This document shows, in pieces, positions 1-11,387 of a stretch of DNA of 64,000 nt. Below the pieces are notes generated by a model, which had not been told where the DNA came from, made no database searches, and was given only the letters and a program-made list of their open reading frames with translations. Source of the DNA: Symbiodinium natans (Eukaryota > Sar > Dinophyceae > Suessiales > Symbiodiniaceae); contig CAJNDS010002482.1 of assembly GCA_905221605.1 (NCBI GenBank), positions 80,001 through 144,000 of the forward strand. The letters run 5' to 3'. Position 1 is the first letter of the stretch; each line of letters starts with the position of its first letter. Both the position numbers and the translations under genes were made by a program.

Positions 1-1447
1 ACCAAACGTTCCATGACGAGGCCTTCCAATCGACTGCACAGGAGCACTGGAGATGTGGGCAGAATGTACATGTGGGACCTGCTTCTAGGGGACATCTAAC
101 AGGATTGCCGGAAAACCTTGCACGACGGAAATCCTGTACGACTCAGATGCAGAAATCATGGAAGTCAATTGAAGTCATCGCTGACTTTCGAGTCAGGTCC
201 GAGCCCAGCTCATCTCCGTCCGTCGCGGATCGCCTTTGACCACACTCGCAACGCCAATGACAAATAGACAACTTAAAAAAATCGAGCACAAGCAAGCCAA
301 TGTCTTTTAACCTTTATCTCAAGAACACCTGTTAACATCTCCAAATATCCAAAATTCAAATCAACATCCTTAAACCCGCGCTGACTTGGATTCCAGCTCA
401 TCGCGGTCGCAGCATTGGAGGCTCGCAACGGCATACCTGCCAATGTCACAGATGCAACCACATCACATCCATCTCCATATCCGGACCTCTGCGCAAGGAA
501 TCAAAGACCTCAACATAAACTGTTTAGGCCACTGGCTTGAGCCAAGAAAATACATCAGGACAGCTCTGCAAGTCCATGACTTGAATTACGATGCTCTATG
601 AACACTCTGAGACTCTGAGCAGAAAACACATTTTCACAAGCTTAGGCAATTTCGTGCGTCAGAAGCATGATCAGCATCCCTGTCACCAAACCTGACGCGA
701 TGAATTCCAACTGTTAACTCGACTCGCAAGATGTTCATCAACAAACCACAATTCTTAAGGCCAAAGCCAGCAACCGTGCTCCAGTTCTGGCGCTGGGCCA
801 ATGCTTCTGGCCTCAGAAGCCAAAATACTTGAAGCAGTCAAAACAATGTTTCCGGAATCCTGGGACGTTACGCTTGAGCCTGAGGGCACTGCAACAGCTC
901 AAGGCACGCCACAGAGGTCATGATGCCACCCACAATACATAGAAGGATGTCCATGCCTGAAAGTGGAACATTGGTTTGAATCACATAAACGCTCAAACAC
1001 GATAACGCTCGCAGGGCGCAGAGCCAGACCCAGCCAATGCCCCTGGAGGCAGTACAGAAACCTCAGAAAGCGTATGCCAACAGAGAGAGCGTAGAGTTCG
1101 GCTTGGTAGAGCAGATGAGAGAGTGTCAACACATGAACCAACTCAGATTAATTTGAAGATTCCTACATAAACATCCTTCTCTCATTTCATCCTTCACAGG
1201 GCGGCTGACGGCAAAGAAAGCTCCCAAGGGCTCAGCGAGGCCTGAGAGTGTCGCCTGCAAAGCGCACAACAACGCCTACAAGCTACGTGGATAAACATGG
1301 ATATTACGTGGACGTGCAGTAGCATGTGATTTCTGAGCAGAAGCAATGGCTGCAGCAGCAGCAGCAATGGCTGCAGCAGCAGCAGCAGCGGCAGCAGCAG
1401 CAGCAGCAGCAGCGGCAGCAGCAGCAGCGGCAGCAGCAGCAGCAGCA

Positions 1448-1479
<32 letters not shown>

Positions 1480-2958
1480 ATATGGTGGCTTGTCAGGCTG
1501 TGCAGGAACGCCGCTCTTCCAGGCTGCGCAGGATAATTTTTCACGTGCCAGCGCTTCAGCTGGGACCACTCCCTTGGTCCTGAACAGTTACAGTATTTCG
1601 GCACGGGCCACTACCGCACCCTCAGCGATTGTGCGTCTGTTGACAAGTTGACATAACTTCTCCCAGAGCACTCTGGCGGAGGAACCCGTGCCGTCACAAT
1701 GCAATCTGTTCATCCGCCTTTTCCCAACCCTCACAGCTGCATGCGGCCGGCAAATCCGCCTTTTGCTTTCTCCGCCTGCGCCACTGAAGACTTCCCCCCA
1801 TAAAATGCTGGACATGGGCGGCACCCAGCAAGTTTTCATAAGTCATAAGGCCCTCAAACTGCACTCGTTGTCGGAACACTCGTCGCAACTTCTGTTCGTG
1901 GCGGGAATGCTTTCAGCCCATCAGAGTCAACTGACGAGTGCACAGTGTTGAGCGCACGTGACATCTTCACCAACAATTGTACCCAAGTTTTCTGGGCTGG
2001 CAAGCCGCCAGGCCCACAATATGCTTTTTGTGCGCAATACCATCGCATTGACTCAAAGCAGAACTACAGCAATCTTGAGGTGTTAGTACGCCGATGTTTC
2101 CAAGAATTAATGGGGTTTCAAAATTGCAGCCCCAAACGAAAAGCTGTGCGACGCAAGTCTTGGAATGGAATTGGAAAGGTTTCTACATCTTCTGAGCGGC
2201 CGCTCATAGCAAGAACACTCGTGAGGGCGCAACGTCGCAGAATGGCTGCCTTCTTTCGACGACATCGGGAGAGAGGCATCTCGATTCTCGCCAATCTCGG
2301 TGTCTCAAAGGCGAGAATGCTGTCTTCCCCCCGTCAAAAAAGCACTTTTCTTTCCACAACGGGAGCAGCTGGAGCGAGACGGAAAATGCAGACCATTGCG
2401 GCCCCTTTTGCCGCCCAGCTCTTCGCTACCTATGCCTTGGTCTGAGAAGTGTGGATCAACGGGACGGGAAAAACATGGCCCTGGGCCATGCAAAGCCATG
2501 CAATGCTGCAAGGCCCAAGAGTGGGGCTGAGACTTGCTCACGTTTCCCCGACGAAGGGAGCAAGGCGAGGGCCGGAAGTGTGAAGGTGAAGGGCAGAAGG
2601 TTGGCCGGGCAGGCAAGAGAAGAGCATGGCCCTGAAGAGAAGAATGAAAAGGGTAGTCATCGCACCCTGCCCGAACCTGGTCACAAGGGAGAGAACCAAT
2701 ATCAACAGCGATGCCAAATGATGAGGGAGTTCAAGTTCCCATATTCGCCACGGAGTTTTGAGCGAGCAACCGCAAGGCCCCGCTACACTCATACCAACGC
2801 TTGCGCCCCACAACGGTCAACATGCTCGGCAAGCCTAAGCAAGGAATGTTACACGTCTCTCAGCCCCTCAATGCCCCTCAGTACGGCATAAGCAGCGCAC
2901 CCACAGCATTGCTCGCGACCGACTGTTCGTCGCCTCCAGCACCTTTTGACGATGCTGG
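1..2958. other. No gene recognised, left edge
   Basis: Both strands were read without finding a family motif or a convincing splice-joined exon. The only structured element is the CAG/CGG repeat at 1351-1480. Longer open frames here either run through that repeat or are short and of random composition. The distal exons of the ZIP gene (which reads leftwards from about 3.4 kb) should lie between about 2.0 and 3.0 kb, but I could not identify them. Confidence 0.4.
1351..1480. repeat. Compound (CAG)n/(CGG)n trinucleotide repeat
   Basis: Interrupted CAG/GCA units (about 1351-1449, with ATGGCTG and CGG interruptions) pass directly into about 11 pure GGC/CGG units (1448-1480). Because the unit is 3 bp, several frames stay open: poly-Gln then poly-Arg and poly-Ala on the plus strand, poly-Ala and Leu/Pro-rich on the minus strand. 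No flanking sequence looks coding, so I treat these frames as artefacts. Confidence 0.85.
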
Positions 2959-3023
2959 TCATGTGTAGTGACACCTACAGGACCTACAGCAGCATTTCCT
3001 TTCAAAGTGCACTTCACAATGCT

Positions 3024-3390
3024 TCAGAAATCGAGAGCCGCACAGGCAGCGCAATTGCAATGCCTTCTGGTATGTTATGAACCGCGATCGCAGCCATAAC
3101 CTTTGGGCAATGTCGAACAGCACATTGCAGGTGTTTGGCACATGGCATTGGCGCTGGCAAAAACTTGTCCCGCCCGAAGCGCCTTTTCTGAGCACTCCCT
3201 GGGCCCTCGGCGACAACTCCAAGGTGTGCGCTCTGTAGAGACGAGACCTTTTCCAAGACGCAACATCAATACATGTAACAACTTAAGAGCAGATTGTCGA
3301 ATAGGTGATGCTTGAGATGCTCGCTCCAACAGCCAGCCCCTCTGGAAAGTTATGGGCTGTCAATGCCAACCTGGTCCGGGCGCTCTTTTC
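3024..3390 (-). CDS. ZIP-family (SLC39/ZupT-like) metal transporter, two internal exons
   Basis: Two exons carry the diagnostic metal-binding helices of ZIP divalent-metal (zinc/iron) transporters. The upstream exon starts after CAG at 3390 (acceptor AG then G) and reads EKSARTRLALTAHNFPEGLAVGAS, in which HNFPEG is the TM4 signature. The second starts at 3100 after AAAG and reads VMAAIAVHNIPEGIAIALP, the TM5 signature HNIPEG; its likely donor is the GTGCGG just before 3024. In ZupT-type proteins these two helices lie about 35-40 residues apart, so one short exon (possibly around 3140-3230) is missing between them. The order of motifs fixes the minus strand. N-terminal helices (TM1-3) should lie above 3.4 kb and the last helices below 3.0 kb; I could not place them. 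The family assignment is secure from the paired motifs; exact substrate and subfamily (ZupT versus ZIP11-like) are not. Confidence 0.75.
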
Positions 3391-6300
3391 CTGTGAGAAA
3401 CCTTTACCTCGAAGTAGAAGCAAACTCCTGAGATCACCCGAGGCCACAACATCATGAGGAAGGCAAGTCTCCACTGCCTGGCAAAGGCTATGCCATCAAT
3501 GATGGTGATAGCATGTTGGCTGTTGCCTTGCTTTGGGCTCACTGGCAGCCTCACTGACCTGAAAATCGGAAGACGACATCGGCAGCGCATGCTCCAGCCG
3601 AACGTATGGCATGATTGGCATGAGCAAAAAGTCGGGTGACTTGCAGACCTGCCCGAATCCACCATTCAGGGTGTGGACAAGCTCAGGTCACTGCGTGACC
3701 CTTTTCTGGGTCTCGCCACTCCTGTCATTCGAGGGCGGTGCTCAAGGGACTCACATGGATTCAGCTCACGATTCCACGGCCCATGAAGTCTCTACCCTCC
3801 CAAGCAAAGAAGGGCCTCATCCTTCTTTCCGCATCCCATGTCAGGCTCTGGCACGAACTGCCTGCGCAACCGCGTGCTCTTACAATGATCGAAGGTAACA
3901 TTGGAGAACGCACAAGCTAGTGTTCCAGGAGGCCTGAGCAGGAGAAAGCTGAGAAATCCAAATATCCCAGAAGCGCATGCCTGTCCAGTGTTCAACCAAG
4001 ACCACACCAATTCGTAAAAGTTACTTAGTGCTGCCAAGTTCATTGCCCGTCGATAACTGAAGACCCGCGGCCTGGAGGCGGTTCTCGGCTTGGATGAAAG
4101 GCGGGATAAAGAGCTCCACCTGAGTTTGCTTGACTCCTCCGAGCTCACTTGACAATGAAAATTCTGACATTTGCTGCATGTGTACAACACAAAGTCATCG
4201 AGACCGCAACTAAGGAGACCGTAAGCATCACCTGCTGGTGTGGCACATCGATGTGACTCACACTACCTGCGTTTGAGTCTGCCCTTAGCCGTACACTAGC
4301 GGCCTCGAGGGGCAAGGGGCTGGCAAGGGCATGGGCATGGGCAAGTGTGGCTGAGCTCCAGCTTCAAACAGGCCAGCAAGGCGCCGGCAGCGAGAGCCAA
4401 AGCAAAGGCCTGGAAAAGGGATTGAGCTGGTGAGGGCTATTTGCAGAGACAGGTAAAGCTCATGTCCCACCATTTGGCTGGCTGTCGGCGAGCTTCGCAG
4501 GAGCAATACCTTGGTCTCTGCAGCAGCTCTGAAGCGATAGATATCTCATGATACCTCTACCAAGGCACAATTCCAGCACCCAGGGAGGTAGACAAACCAG
4601 CTACCTCAGAACTGCAACTCACCCTCTTTCTGAGATCCACCATGGAAATGCATCCAAGGTCTTCTGTGCTTCACGCCAATGATCTTAGTATAGCCGTCGC
4701 TTTGTGCGCGTCTAGAGAATCGACCTCGGCAAAAGCTCTCGCGTTTCTCTGAACATCTCTGCACGCGCAGAGAGGGCTCTTTGCTTCAAATATCTTCAAA
4801 TTGCATTCCTTCTCTTAGAGTTCGGCACTTCGCGGCGAGGGCATCTCTGGAAGGGTGATGCCTTAGTCGGTCGGTGCACAAGACATGCTACAGGAGACTT
4901 CTCAGTAACGTCCGAAGGTCTGGGCTCGCTGATCGCTTGGCCAAAAGTGGATAGGCCAGCTCAGGGAAATCTTGTTGGGCTTCTCCTGTCATTCCAGCTG
5001 ACTTATTTACATCGCGCTGCACTCTGCTACCCAACCTTCCTACGTTTCAATGACTCTCAACGGCAAGAACCACTGCCGTGAGTCCTTCAGAATACAGCGG
5101 AGGCCTGCTCAGCTCAGGCACCTCTCATGCCCGAAGAATCAGGTTGAATGCCTCTCTTACAGGCTCTCAATTGGTGCATCTTGCACTGTATCTGCTGTGT
5201 CGGCAGGTCACAAAGACTAAAATGAAGTTCACCTGCTTGACCTAAAGCTTCACTGCCTGCTCACACACATAATTCACCTAGACACACTACACGGCGTCAA
5301 CTTGCTCCCTAGCAAGCAAACTGCGTCAGGATCGCGGCAGCGACTTCGTTCAGCCGCAGTGCACAAATATACGCCTCCAAGAACAAGAGATGGAACCAGG
5401 ATGTGCAGTTCACCGGTAGAATGAATCCGCTGCATTTTGGTTGCTTTATTCAGACACTTCAGGGGGCTTCTCAAAGCACAGCATTTCCCAAAACCAAAAA
5501 ACTAAACAATACATTCAGGAACACTTGGATATCAAGGCTGATCATGAGCCACTTCAAAGAGTTCCAGAAAGTTGTTTTGTGGGGTATGCTTTCTTGTTGT
5601 TGGCTCGTCGTCGTCGTCGTCGCTGCTGCTGTTCTTGTGTTTGTTGTTTTAGTTTTGGTTTTGGTGCTGTTTTTTGTTTTTGTGTAGTCTTTGATTTGTT
5701 TTTGTTTTGTCGGGTTTGGATTTAGATGTTGTTGAAATGTGCCTCTTGTGCGCCCACACTCATGTCTTCTCGCAGCATGTAGGCCATTGTCTTGTAGTCC
5801 AGAGTAGGGGAGCCGGCCTGTCATGACACCAGCGAGGAGAGCTTGGATGGAAATCTCACCGCTGAGGCATGCCCCCACGTCACCGGTTGAACATTCAAGG
5901 TCATCTCATCAAACTCCAACTTAAAAAAGTTTCAAGATTTAACACGAGTTGTCTATACCAGCGGCTACTTGTTGTACGAGTGGCTAGTTCTTGATGTATG
6001 TAGGAGCTAACTCTGTTATTCTTTTTGTTGATATCAAAGGGCCTACTCATGTAATGAATAGCACTTGTAAATAAACACTCTGAGATGATGTGAATCATTG
6101 AGCATGAATCATGTACAAACTAGTTTCACAACTAAATGGCAAGCTTTGTAAGCGAGCTAGTAGATATAATTATTATATTCGATTCTGCCCAACTCAATCG
6201 GTTATACAAATTTGTTAGCAATATACTTGGTGCTGAAAAATTTGTAGAAATTACACTCATGGTGTTTAAAGCTTGAGGTGAGCGCCGGAATCTTAGAACA

Positions 6301-8470
6301 CCCCCCCCCCCCCTCGTCGTGGCATTTTTTGATGTTCCAAGTTGCAGTTGTCACCGTATGCGTTTCAACCTGTATGGCAGTTGCTTATTATCTTCACGGG
6401 CTAGTTATTCTTCTACATTCTTCTTGCGTCTATGGGCCAATTCTAGAAATCGATCGTTTGATCACAAATGGCCTCTAACCGACCTTTTCTTTAATACTGT
6501 GAAGAGCATTTTTAAAAAATGAGACGCTTAGTTCCCAAGTGACAACTCAAGTAGCTTAGTTAATTTTGGCTTGCGGACGTGGAGGTCACTTGTATCATTC
6601 TACCAAAGGCCGTTTAACTAAAAAACTTGCAACTCAACAGGTAAAGTAAGCAACAATGCCAGAATGGCTGTTTAAACACTTATAATGGGCTGCAGCGAGA
6701 ACTCAGGCTTAACTTATTCTGCATACACGGTAATCCCCAAAAACGCAGCGGACTTACTTTACTGCTGAACCTGCTCCTAACGGCATGAGCCTTCTCAAGT
6801 CACGGTGCAACCATTTCGTTCAGACCGCACCACCTCACCCTGAGCTTCGGGCGATGCTATGAAGCATCATCAGATCAAAGGCGAGCACACCTTTGCACAC
6901 CAGACTTCCGCGGGAGATGGCCCAACCACCATATGTTCTGTACGCCGCGGCCCTAGGATTTAGGGAGGATCATCAACTGTCATAAAGTGTCTCAAGTCCA
7001 GGGCCACGGTTCTGACCATGTTGAACAATGCACCGCACTGAGGAATGCAGCACTACAAAAAACCAAAAACCCGAAGGCCACCCTGGAGGGAAACCCAAGA
7101 AGTCCATGAAGCATGTCAACCATTGTTAAGGGTACCCCAGCCGAAAGGGCGCCCGGGAGTTGGGGGCAGGGTTGTGGGTGGGCATTTAAAGGGAGCCAAA
7201 GGAAGCATATGGAAGCATACTTTAAATGCTCACTGTTGGTGAGAGGTGCGGGCATGTCCAGTGAGCGACGCTGCCCGATCCTGATTCCTGATCACACAGC
7301 TAGAGCCTCGCTACAGCAAAACAGCCATCACGCATCAACTTCCACAGCAAGTCTTCATGAAGAACTCAGCAGTAATAGGTTTGGGATCGGTGGCATTTCA
7401 GCAAAAACTTGCTTCAATCTTGGGCACCCACCACACTCCACAAGCTGCCAGACGCGGAACGGAGCTTCAATGGCTGGCGCTACGGCCGCTACGGCTCTGT
7501 TACCCGACGTGGCAACGTGAGAAACTCTGAGAGCTTGCTCGCCAGTCTGGAGCTATCATGTGAAACTAAGCTGCTACTGTATTCACCGAGGGCCCTGGCC
7601 GGCCGGCTTTGCGCATCTTCGCCCTAACCCTGACATCGCCCCGCCCAAACCACCAGTGCTTGTTTGGCGTCAATCACATTGTCTGAGGCATGTAAGAAAA
7701 GACTTTTGCGTACTCGCCTGGTTCCTTTTATCGAATGCAACAGCTGCTGCTGTCGTGACTGGCGTTTGGCTATATGGCTATATGGCTGCACAGCAAATGT
7801 TCACGGGAAAAATTCAGTACTCCATTTCTGTTCTCTCGACCCAAAGACCAAAATGGGTCAAGAGGGGTCAACGATTTAATTAGCTTCGCCTTTAACTTCG
7901 GGCTTCGGCAAGGCTGCTCTGAGCTTGTGGTTTTGGACTTCAGGAGTTAAGCCCCCGGGATCTTGGGACACAGCAAAGGTAGGGTCAGTCGATTCCTCCT
8001 GATTTTTCCAGCCTTTGCTCTGTCGCACATCCTGCGGCACCACGTGCCTTTGTGGCCAATGGGCAAAGCGGATGCGCAAAGAACAAAAATATAGAAAGGA
8101 ATACAGTGCAGTCTGCTAACAGGCTATAAATGCAGCTACCTGCGAGTGTCTACAGAAGAGAGTTCACGTGGTGGAGCAAGCCCATGAAATGCCTATGCAA
8201 GTACTGCAAGTGCGAGCCCTATGTGGTCTTGAGCAGCAGGTCTGCAGGAAGTTGCTTAGTGTCCTGGCCTGCACATGGCTTCGTCGCACGGCGAGATGCA
8301 CTCTCTCTGCACAACAGCTACATCACGATGCAGCACACCATGTCTTGCGATTTTTCATTCGTAGCTGTGTTGTTGCGGCTCTGGTGGCTTGAAGCCTGTC
8401 TGTCTAACCTTGGACAGGTTTCAAGATTTGCAAACCAGGCGCCGGACTGCCGGACATGTAGACGGATAAT
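3391..8470. other. Gene-poor stretch, no supported gene
   Basis: I find no domain motif. Upstream exons of the ZIP gene may lie in the first 1 kb. Notable composition: a G/T-rich run with CGT/CTG and TTTTGG units at about 5600-5720, an A+T-richer stretch from about 5900 to 6700, and a 14-base C run at about 6300. The open frame at 8130-8741 on the plus strand is mostly the complement of the EXD1-like gene. Confidence 0.4.
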
Positions 8471-9595
8471 TCAAAGCAGAGTTGTCACTGAGAGCCCCGC
8501 TTTGACAGATCCGCGCTTTCCAGGCTTGTGGATGACGGCCGGCTTCATTTCACGAAAGCTTCGTGGCTCCAGCTTGAGGCTCGGCCCCCCGCTTGATGAC
8601 CCATGCCCATACAAGCTTGACTGTCTACTCGGCCTTGTTTCGTCAAGCTTGCTCTTCGGCGCCAGATTCACCATTTTGAGTCTTTGGCGATCAAACATCA
8701 AACTGCCATGTCCCTCGCGCAATAAGTACACAAACTGCTGACAAGGGCTCAAGGATTTCACTTCGCAATCTGCAATGTCACCTATCTCAAGATCCGCGAA
8801 CTCCTTCAGATCGTCCTTGTCCACTACAGCTCCAGTGACTGGGACATGGTTGATCTTGAAATAGGCAACTTCAGGTTTTCGAGAAACAAGCATTGCGTGC
8901 AGCTTCATGCCAGTACGAAAGGATGATGCTCCTTCCACAAGGAGATGTGAGCTGTTCAAGCGCGCGTAGTCGACGTTTTGCATGCTGCGGCGCTGAATCA
9001 TGGTGCCTGCTGGATCACCGAGCTCTCTATTTAGGGCTCGCTGTAATGGTAGTAAGTGTACAACATTTTCAACTGCATGTCGAAGTAGACGTGAACGCAA
9101 CGGTCTGTCGTGCCACTGCAGAGGAACGTTGCGTTCCAGTCGATCCCAGCGATGGAGCTGATAGGCACCCAAGCGGAAAGTACGCATCACCTCTGATAGA
9201 CCGGCCTGGTAAGCATCCAGCCCTTGCCTCTCCAGCCAAGCAGAAAAAGCAATCTGGATATCGTACACGCCGTGTAGAGAAATGTTATATTGATTCAGCA
9301 GAACAGAGGCAACTTCACGGCAATCATGGACCACCTTCACGATCCCTGCATTTGCAAGCAAGACTTTTAGCGAATTCAAAATCTCTGGCCCGCTGTCGCT
9401 CTCCACATCCACAAGAAAGACCTCTGTCTCGGTCGCAAGCTGCAGCAATGCGAGCCTCCCAAAGCGTCCGAGCCTGGCTCCTTCACCATCAAGTGCAACA
9501 GCATGCTGTCGCGACTGAAGGATGGCATCTGTTGCCGTCTCACACTGATGTACGGTACTGATCAGACGGACGGGAAGCCGTCGCAGACCCAAATC
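8471..9595 (-). CDS. EXD1/RNase D-like 3'-5' exonuclease-fold protein, C-terminal exon
   Basis: A 373-residue open frame whose first about 190 residues follow the DEDD 3'-5' exonuclease fold (RNase D/WRN/Egalitarian/EXD1 group). Counting from the TTG at 9592, the first motif is AVALDGEG with D35 and E37; the second region is KVVHDCREVASVLL followed by GVYDIQIAF at 109-116; the third is DRPLRSRLLRHAVENVVHLL. In active enzymes the third motif has Y-x3-D, but here the positions read His and Asn, and the Asp expected after HDC is Val/Ala. The pattern is closer to EXD1, which in animals is an RNA-binding adaptor rather than a nuclease, so loss of activity is likely. Residues 190-373 are an unassigned C-terminal region with no family I recognise. 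The segment begins at an AG-G acceptor (9595), so at least one 5' exon is missing; no in-frame ATG marks a start. Confidence 0.75.
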   Translation of the reverse strand, partial: DLGLRRLPVRLISTVHQCETATDAILQSRQHAVALDGEGARLGRFGRLALLQLATETEVFLVDVESDSGPEILNSLKVLLANAGIVKVVHDCREVASVLLNQYNISLHGVYDIQIAFSAWLERQGLDAYQAGLSEVMRTFRLGAYQLHRWDRLERNVPLQWHDRPLRSRLLRHAVENVVHLLPLQRALNRELGDPAGTMIQRRSMQNVDYARLNSSHLLVEGASSFRTGMKLHAMLVSRKPEVAYFKINHVPVTGAVVDKDDLKEFADLEIGDIADCEVKSLSPCQQFVYLLREGHGSLMFDRQRLKMVNLAPKSKLDETRPSRQSSLYGHGSSSGGPSLKLEPRSFREMKPAVIHKPGKRGSVKAGLSVTTLL

Positions 9596-10107
9596 CTAAG
9601 AAGGTTGGGCCAAGTCCAACATACAAGGAACCGCAAGAAGCGCACAGCGTGCCAACGACAGAACCATTGCACGTGAAGGAGAAATGGTGGGGAACCATCC
9701 CTTGTGCTTGCAAAAATGACGGTTATGGGCCTTGAGAATACTAGAAAAATATGAGAACCCTTGTACCCAAAGAAGTCTTGCGAGAAGCTCGTTGCGCGAT
9801 TTGGCTTCTGAACTTCAGATTCGCTCTTCCAGGCTTGTTGCAGAACGACTTATTGACATCTGCGCGGCCTGCATCTCAAGGACCCTGAAGGAAGTATTCT
9901 GCCTCGCCCTTTCCAGCTTTATCTGTATGTCAAAGCTGTTTGGACCCCAAACCAGGATCCTGGAGAACTGTCAAGCCCAACGACCACAACTTCTTAGCGA
10001 GGCAAAATGACCCTTTGGAACATGTTTCAACCCTATTCTAAAAATTGCCGCAGCTCCGGATGAAAAGTTTTATCAAAGGAGCATGCTTCGACTGGCCGAA
10101 TTCGGTT

Positions 10108-11387
10108 TTACGATTTTACTGCTCGATGAAGCCGAGCCTTACACCCCAACTGGATGTGCTTTTGCATTCCCATGCGAAATTGAATCGAGTCTGAGGCATC
10201 AACCTGTGCGTCCACCTTCTCTGGAGTCTCAGCCCTCGTGCGACTAAGCCATTCCTGCACTTCCTGGTTGTAGCTTGCTGGCCACTGCGAGCGCGTCGTC
10301 CTCGATCGCCTCAGCATTCCACACTGAATACATGCTCAATACATGCTGGAGGGAATGGATTTCAGAACCTAAGGCAATGACAAGCGATGCTGCAGCTTGC
10401 AGCAGGAGACGCTGCGTCGCAAGGCATGCTCATATGAAGCCAGCATTAGCAAATCAAAATAGAATCATAAGATCATGCGAACCCAGCGGCGGGTGCTGTG
10501 GTGCTGTGGCTTGTTTTCTGCAAACCTTTGGCAGAGTAAGCGCTCACAAGTGAGCCGTGAAGTTTGGTTAAGACCAGTTCAAGCATTGCAACATTGAAGG
10601 CTTTCAGCTTCAGTGGGCTGCGGGCTTAGCCTCTATAATGCAAATCCGACCTCCTCGTTTTGACGAAGATCAGCCGCATCACAGTCTCACAAGTACTGCA
10701 TGATGGAATTCGGGCAACAGGAACCCTTGCTTGGAGGAATTGGTGCAATGCCAGCAGTATGACAGTTTTTGTTCACCGCCAACACAAACTCTCAAGCGAT
10801 GCGCGACTGATGCGCGCGAAGCTCGCGAAGCTTCGGGAAGTCTCAAATCCGCCCCACAGACCAAATTGAAATCTTGATCCATCCAGCGGCTCGTTCTGCG
10901 TGAGCAACAGCTGAGGCAGCTGCGGCCCGACCACCACACTTAGCTGTGACACGCTTACAAGCGTCTTACAGCACCGCCAGCTTGAAGTCCTGCGAGCAAA
11001 CAGGTGCTGGTGACCTCGCACCATGTGCGTAAAATGCCCTGAATAGGCTGCGTAACTCTATAGTATATGTTTTGAGATGAACGTTACAGAATTCAGGTCC
11101 TCGAGTCGGATCGAAGCAGATAGCGAGTGGGCCTCAGCCTGGGGCACAATGCACTGCGAGAGCCTGAAATTGCGCGGGGTCTTGGTCCTCGATGGTGCCT
11201 CGAGCCATTCCGACACCGGTAGGGCTTTCTGGTCCGTGTCACCGGAAACCTGACAGACGTGTAACACCAGCAGGACGGAAAGCTCAAGACCGACTGCTGT
11301 GGGCTTCAAGCGGCCCGAGCAGCCTGCGGTGCTACAAGCTCTTGACCTGGGAATGGCAGATTTGACTGGACTAGATGGCGATGCCAA
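10108..11387 (-). CDS. Coding-like minus-strand segments, unknown protein
   Basis: Three minus-strand stretches have coding-like composition but no recognised family: 10108-10317 (ends in a stop; charged, includes QEVQEWLSRTRAETPEKVDA), about 10850-10960 (LSVVVGPQLPQLLLTQNEP) and about 11058-11330 (LKPTAVGLELSVLLVLHVCQ, then a polar tail). The hydrophobic-beta character and order would suit exons of one gene reading leftwards, upstream of the EXD1-like gene on the same strand, but the junctions are not proven. I considered a VPS13-type beta-rich protein and could not support it. Confidence 0.25.

Noticed and set aside
530-550. CTTGAGCCAAGAAAA, partly like an inverted dinoflagellate spliced leader end
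   Set aside because: Only about 11 bases match and the remaining leader sequence is absent.
8130-8741. 203-residue plus-strand frame
   Set aside because: Largely the complement of the EXD1-like exon; no motif and no splice context of its own.
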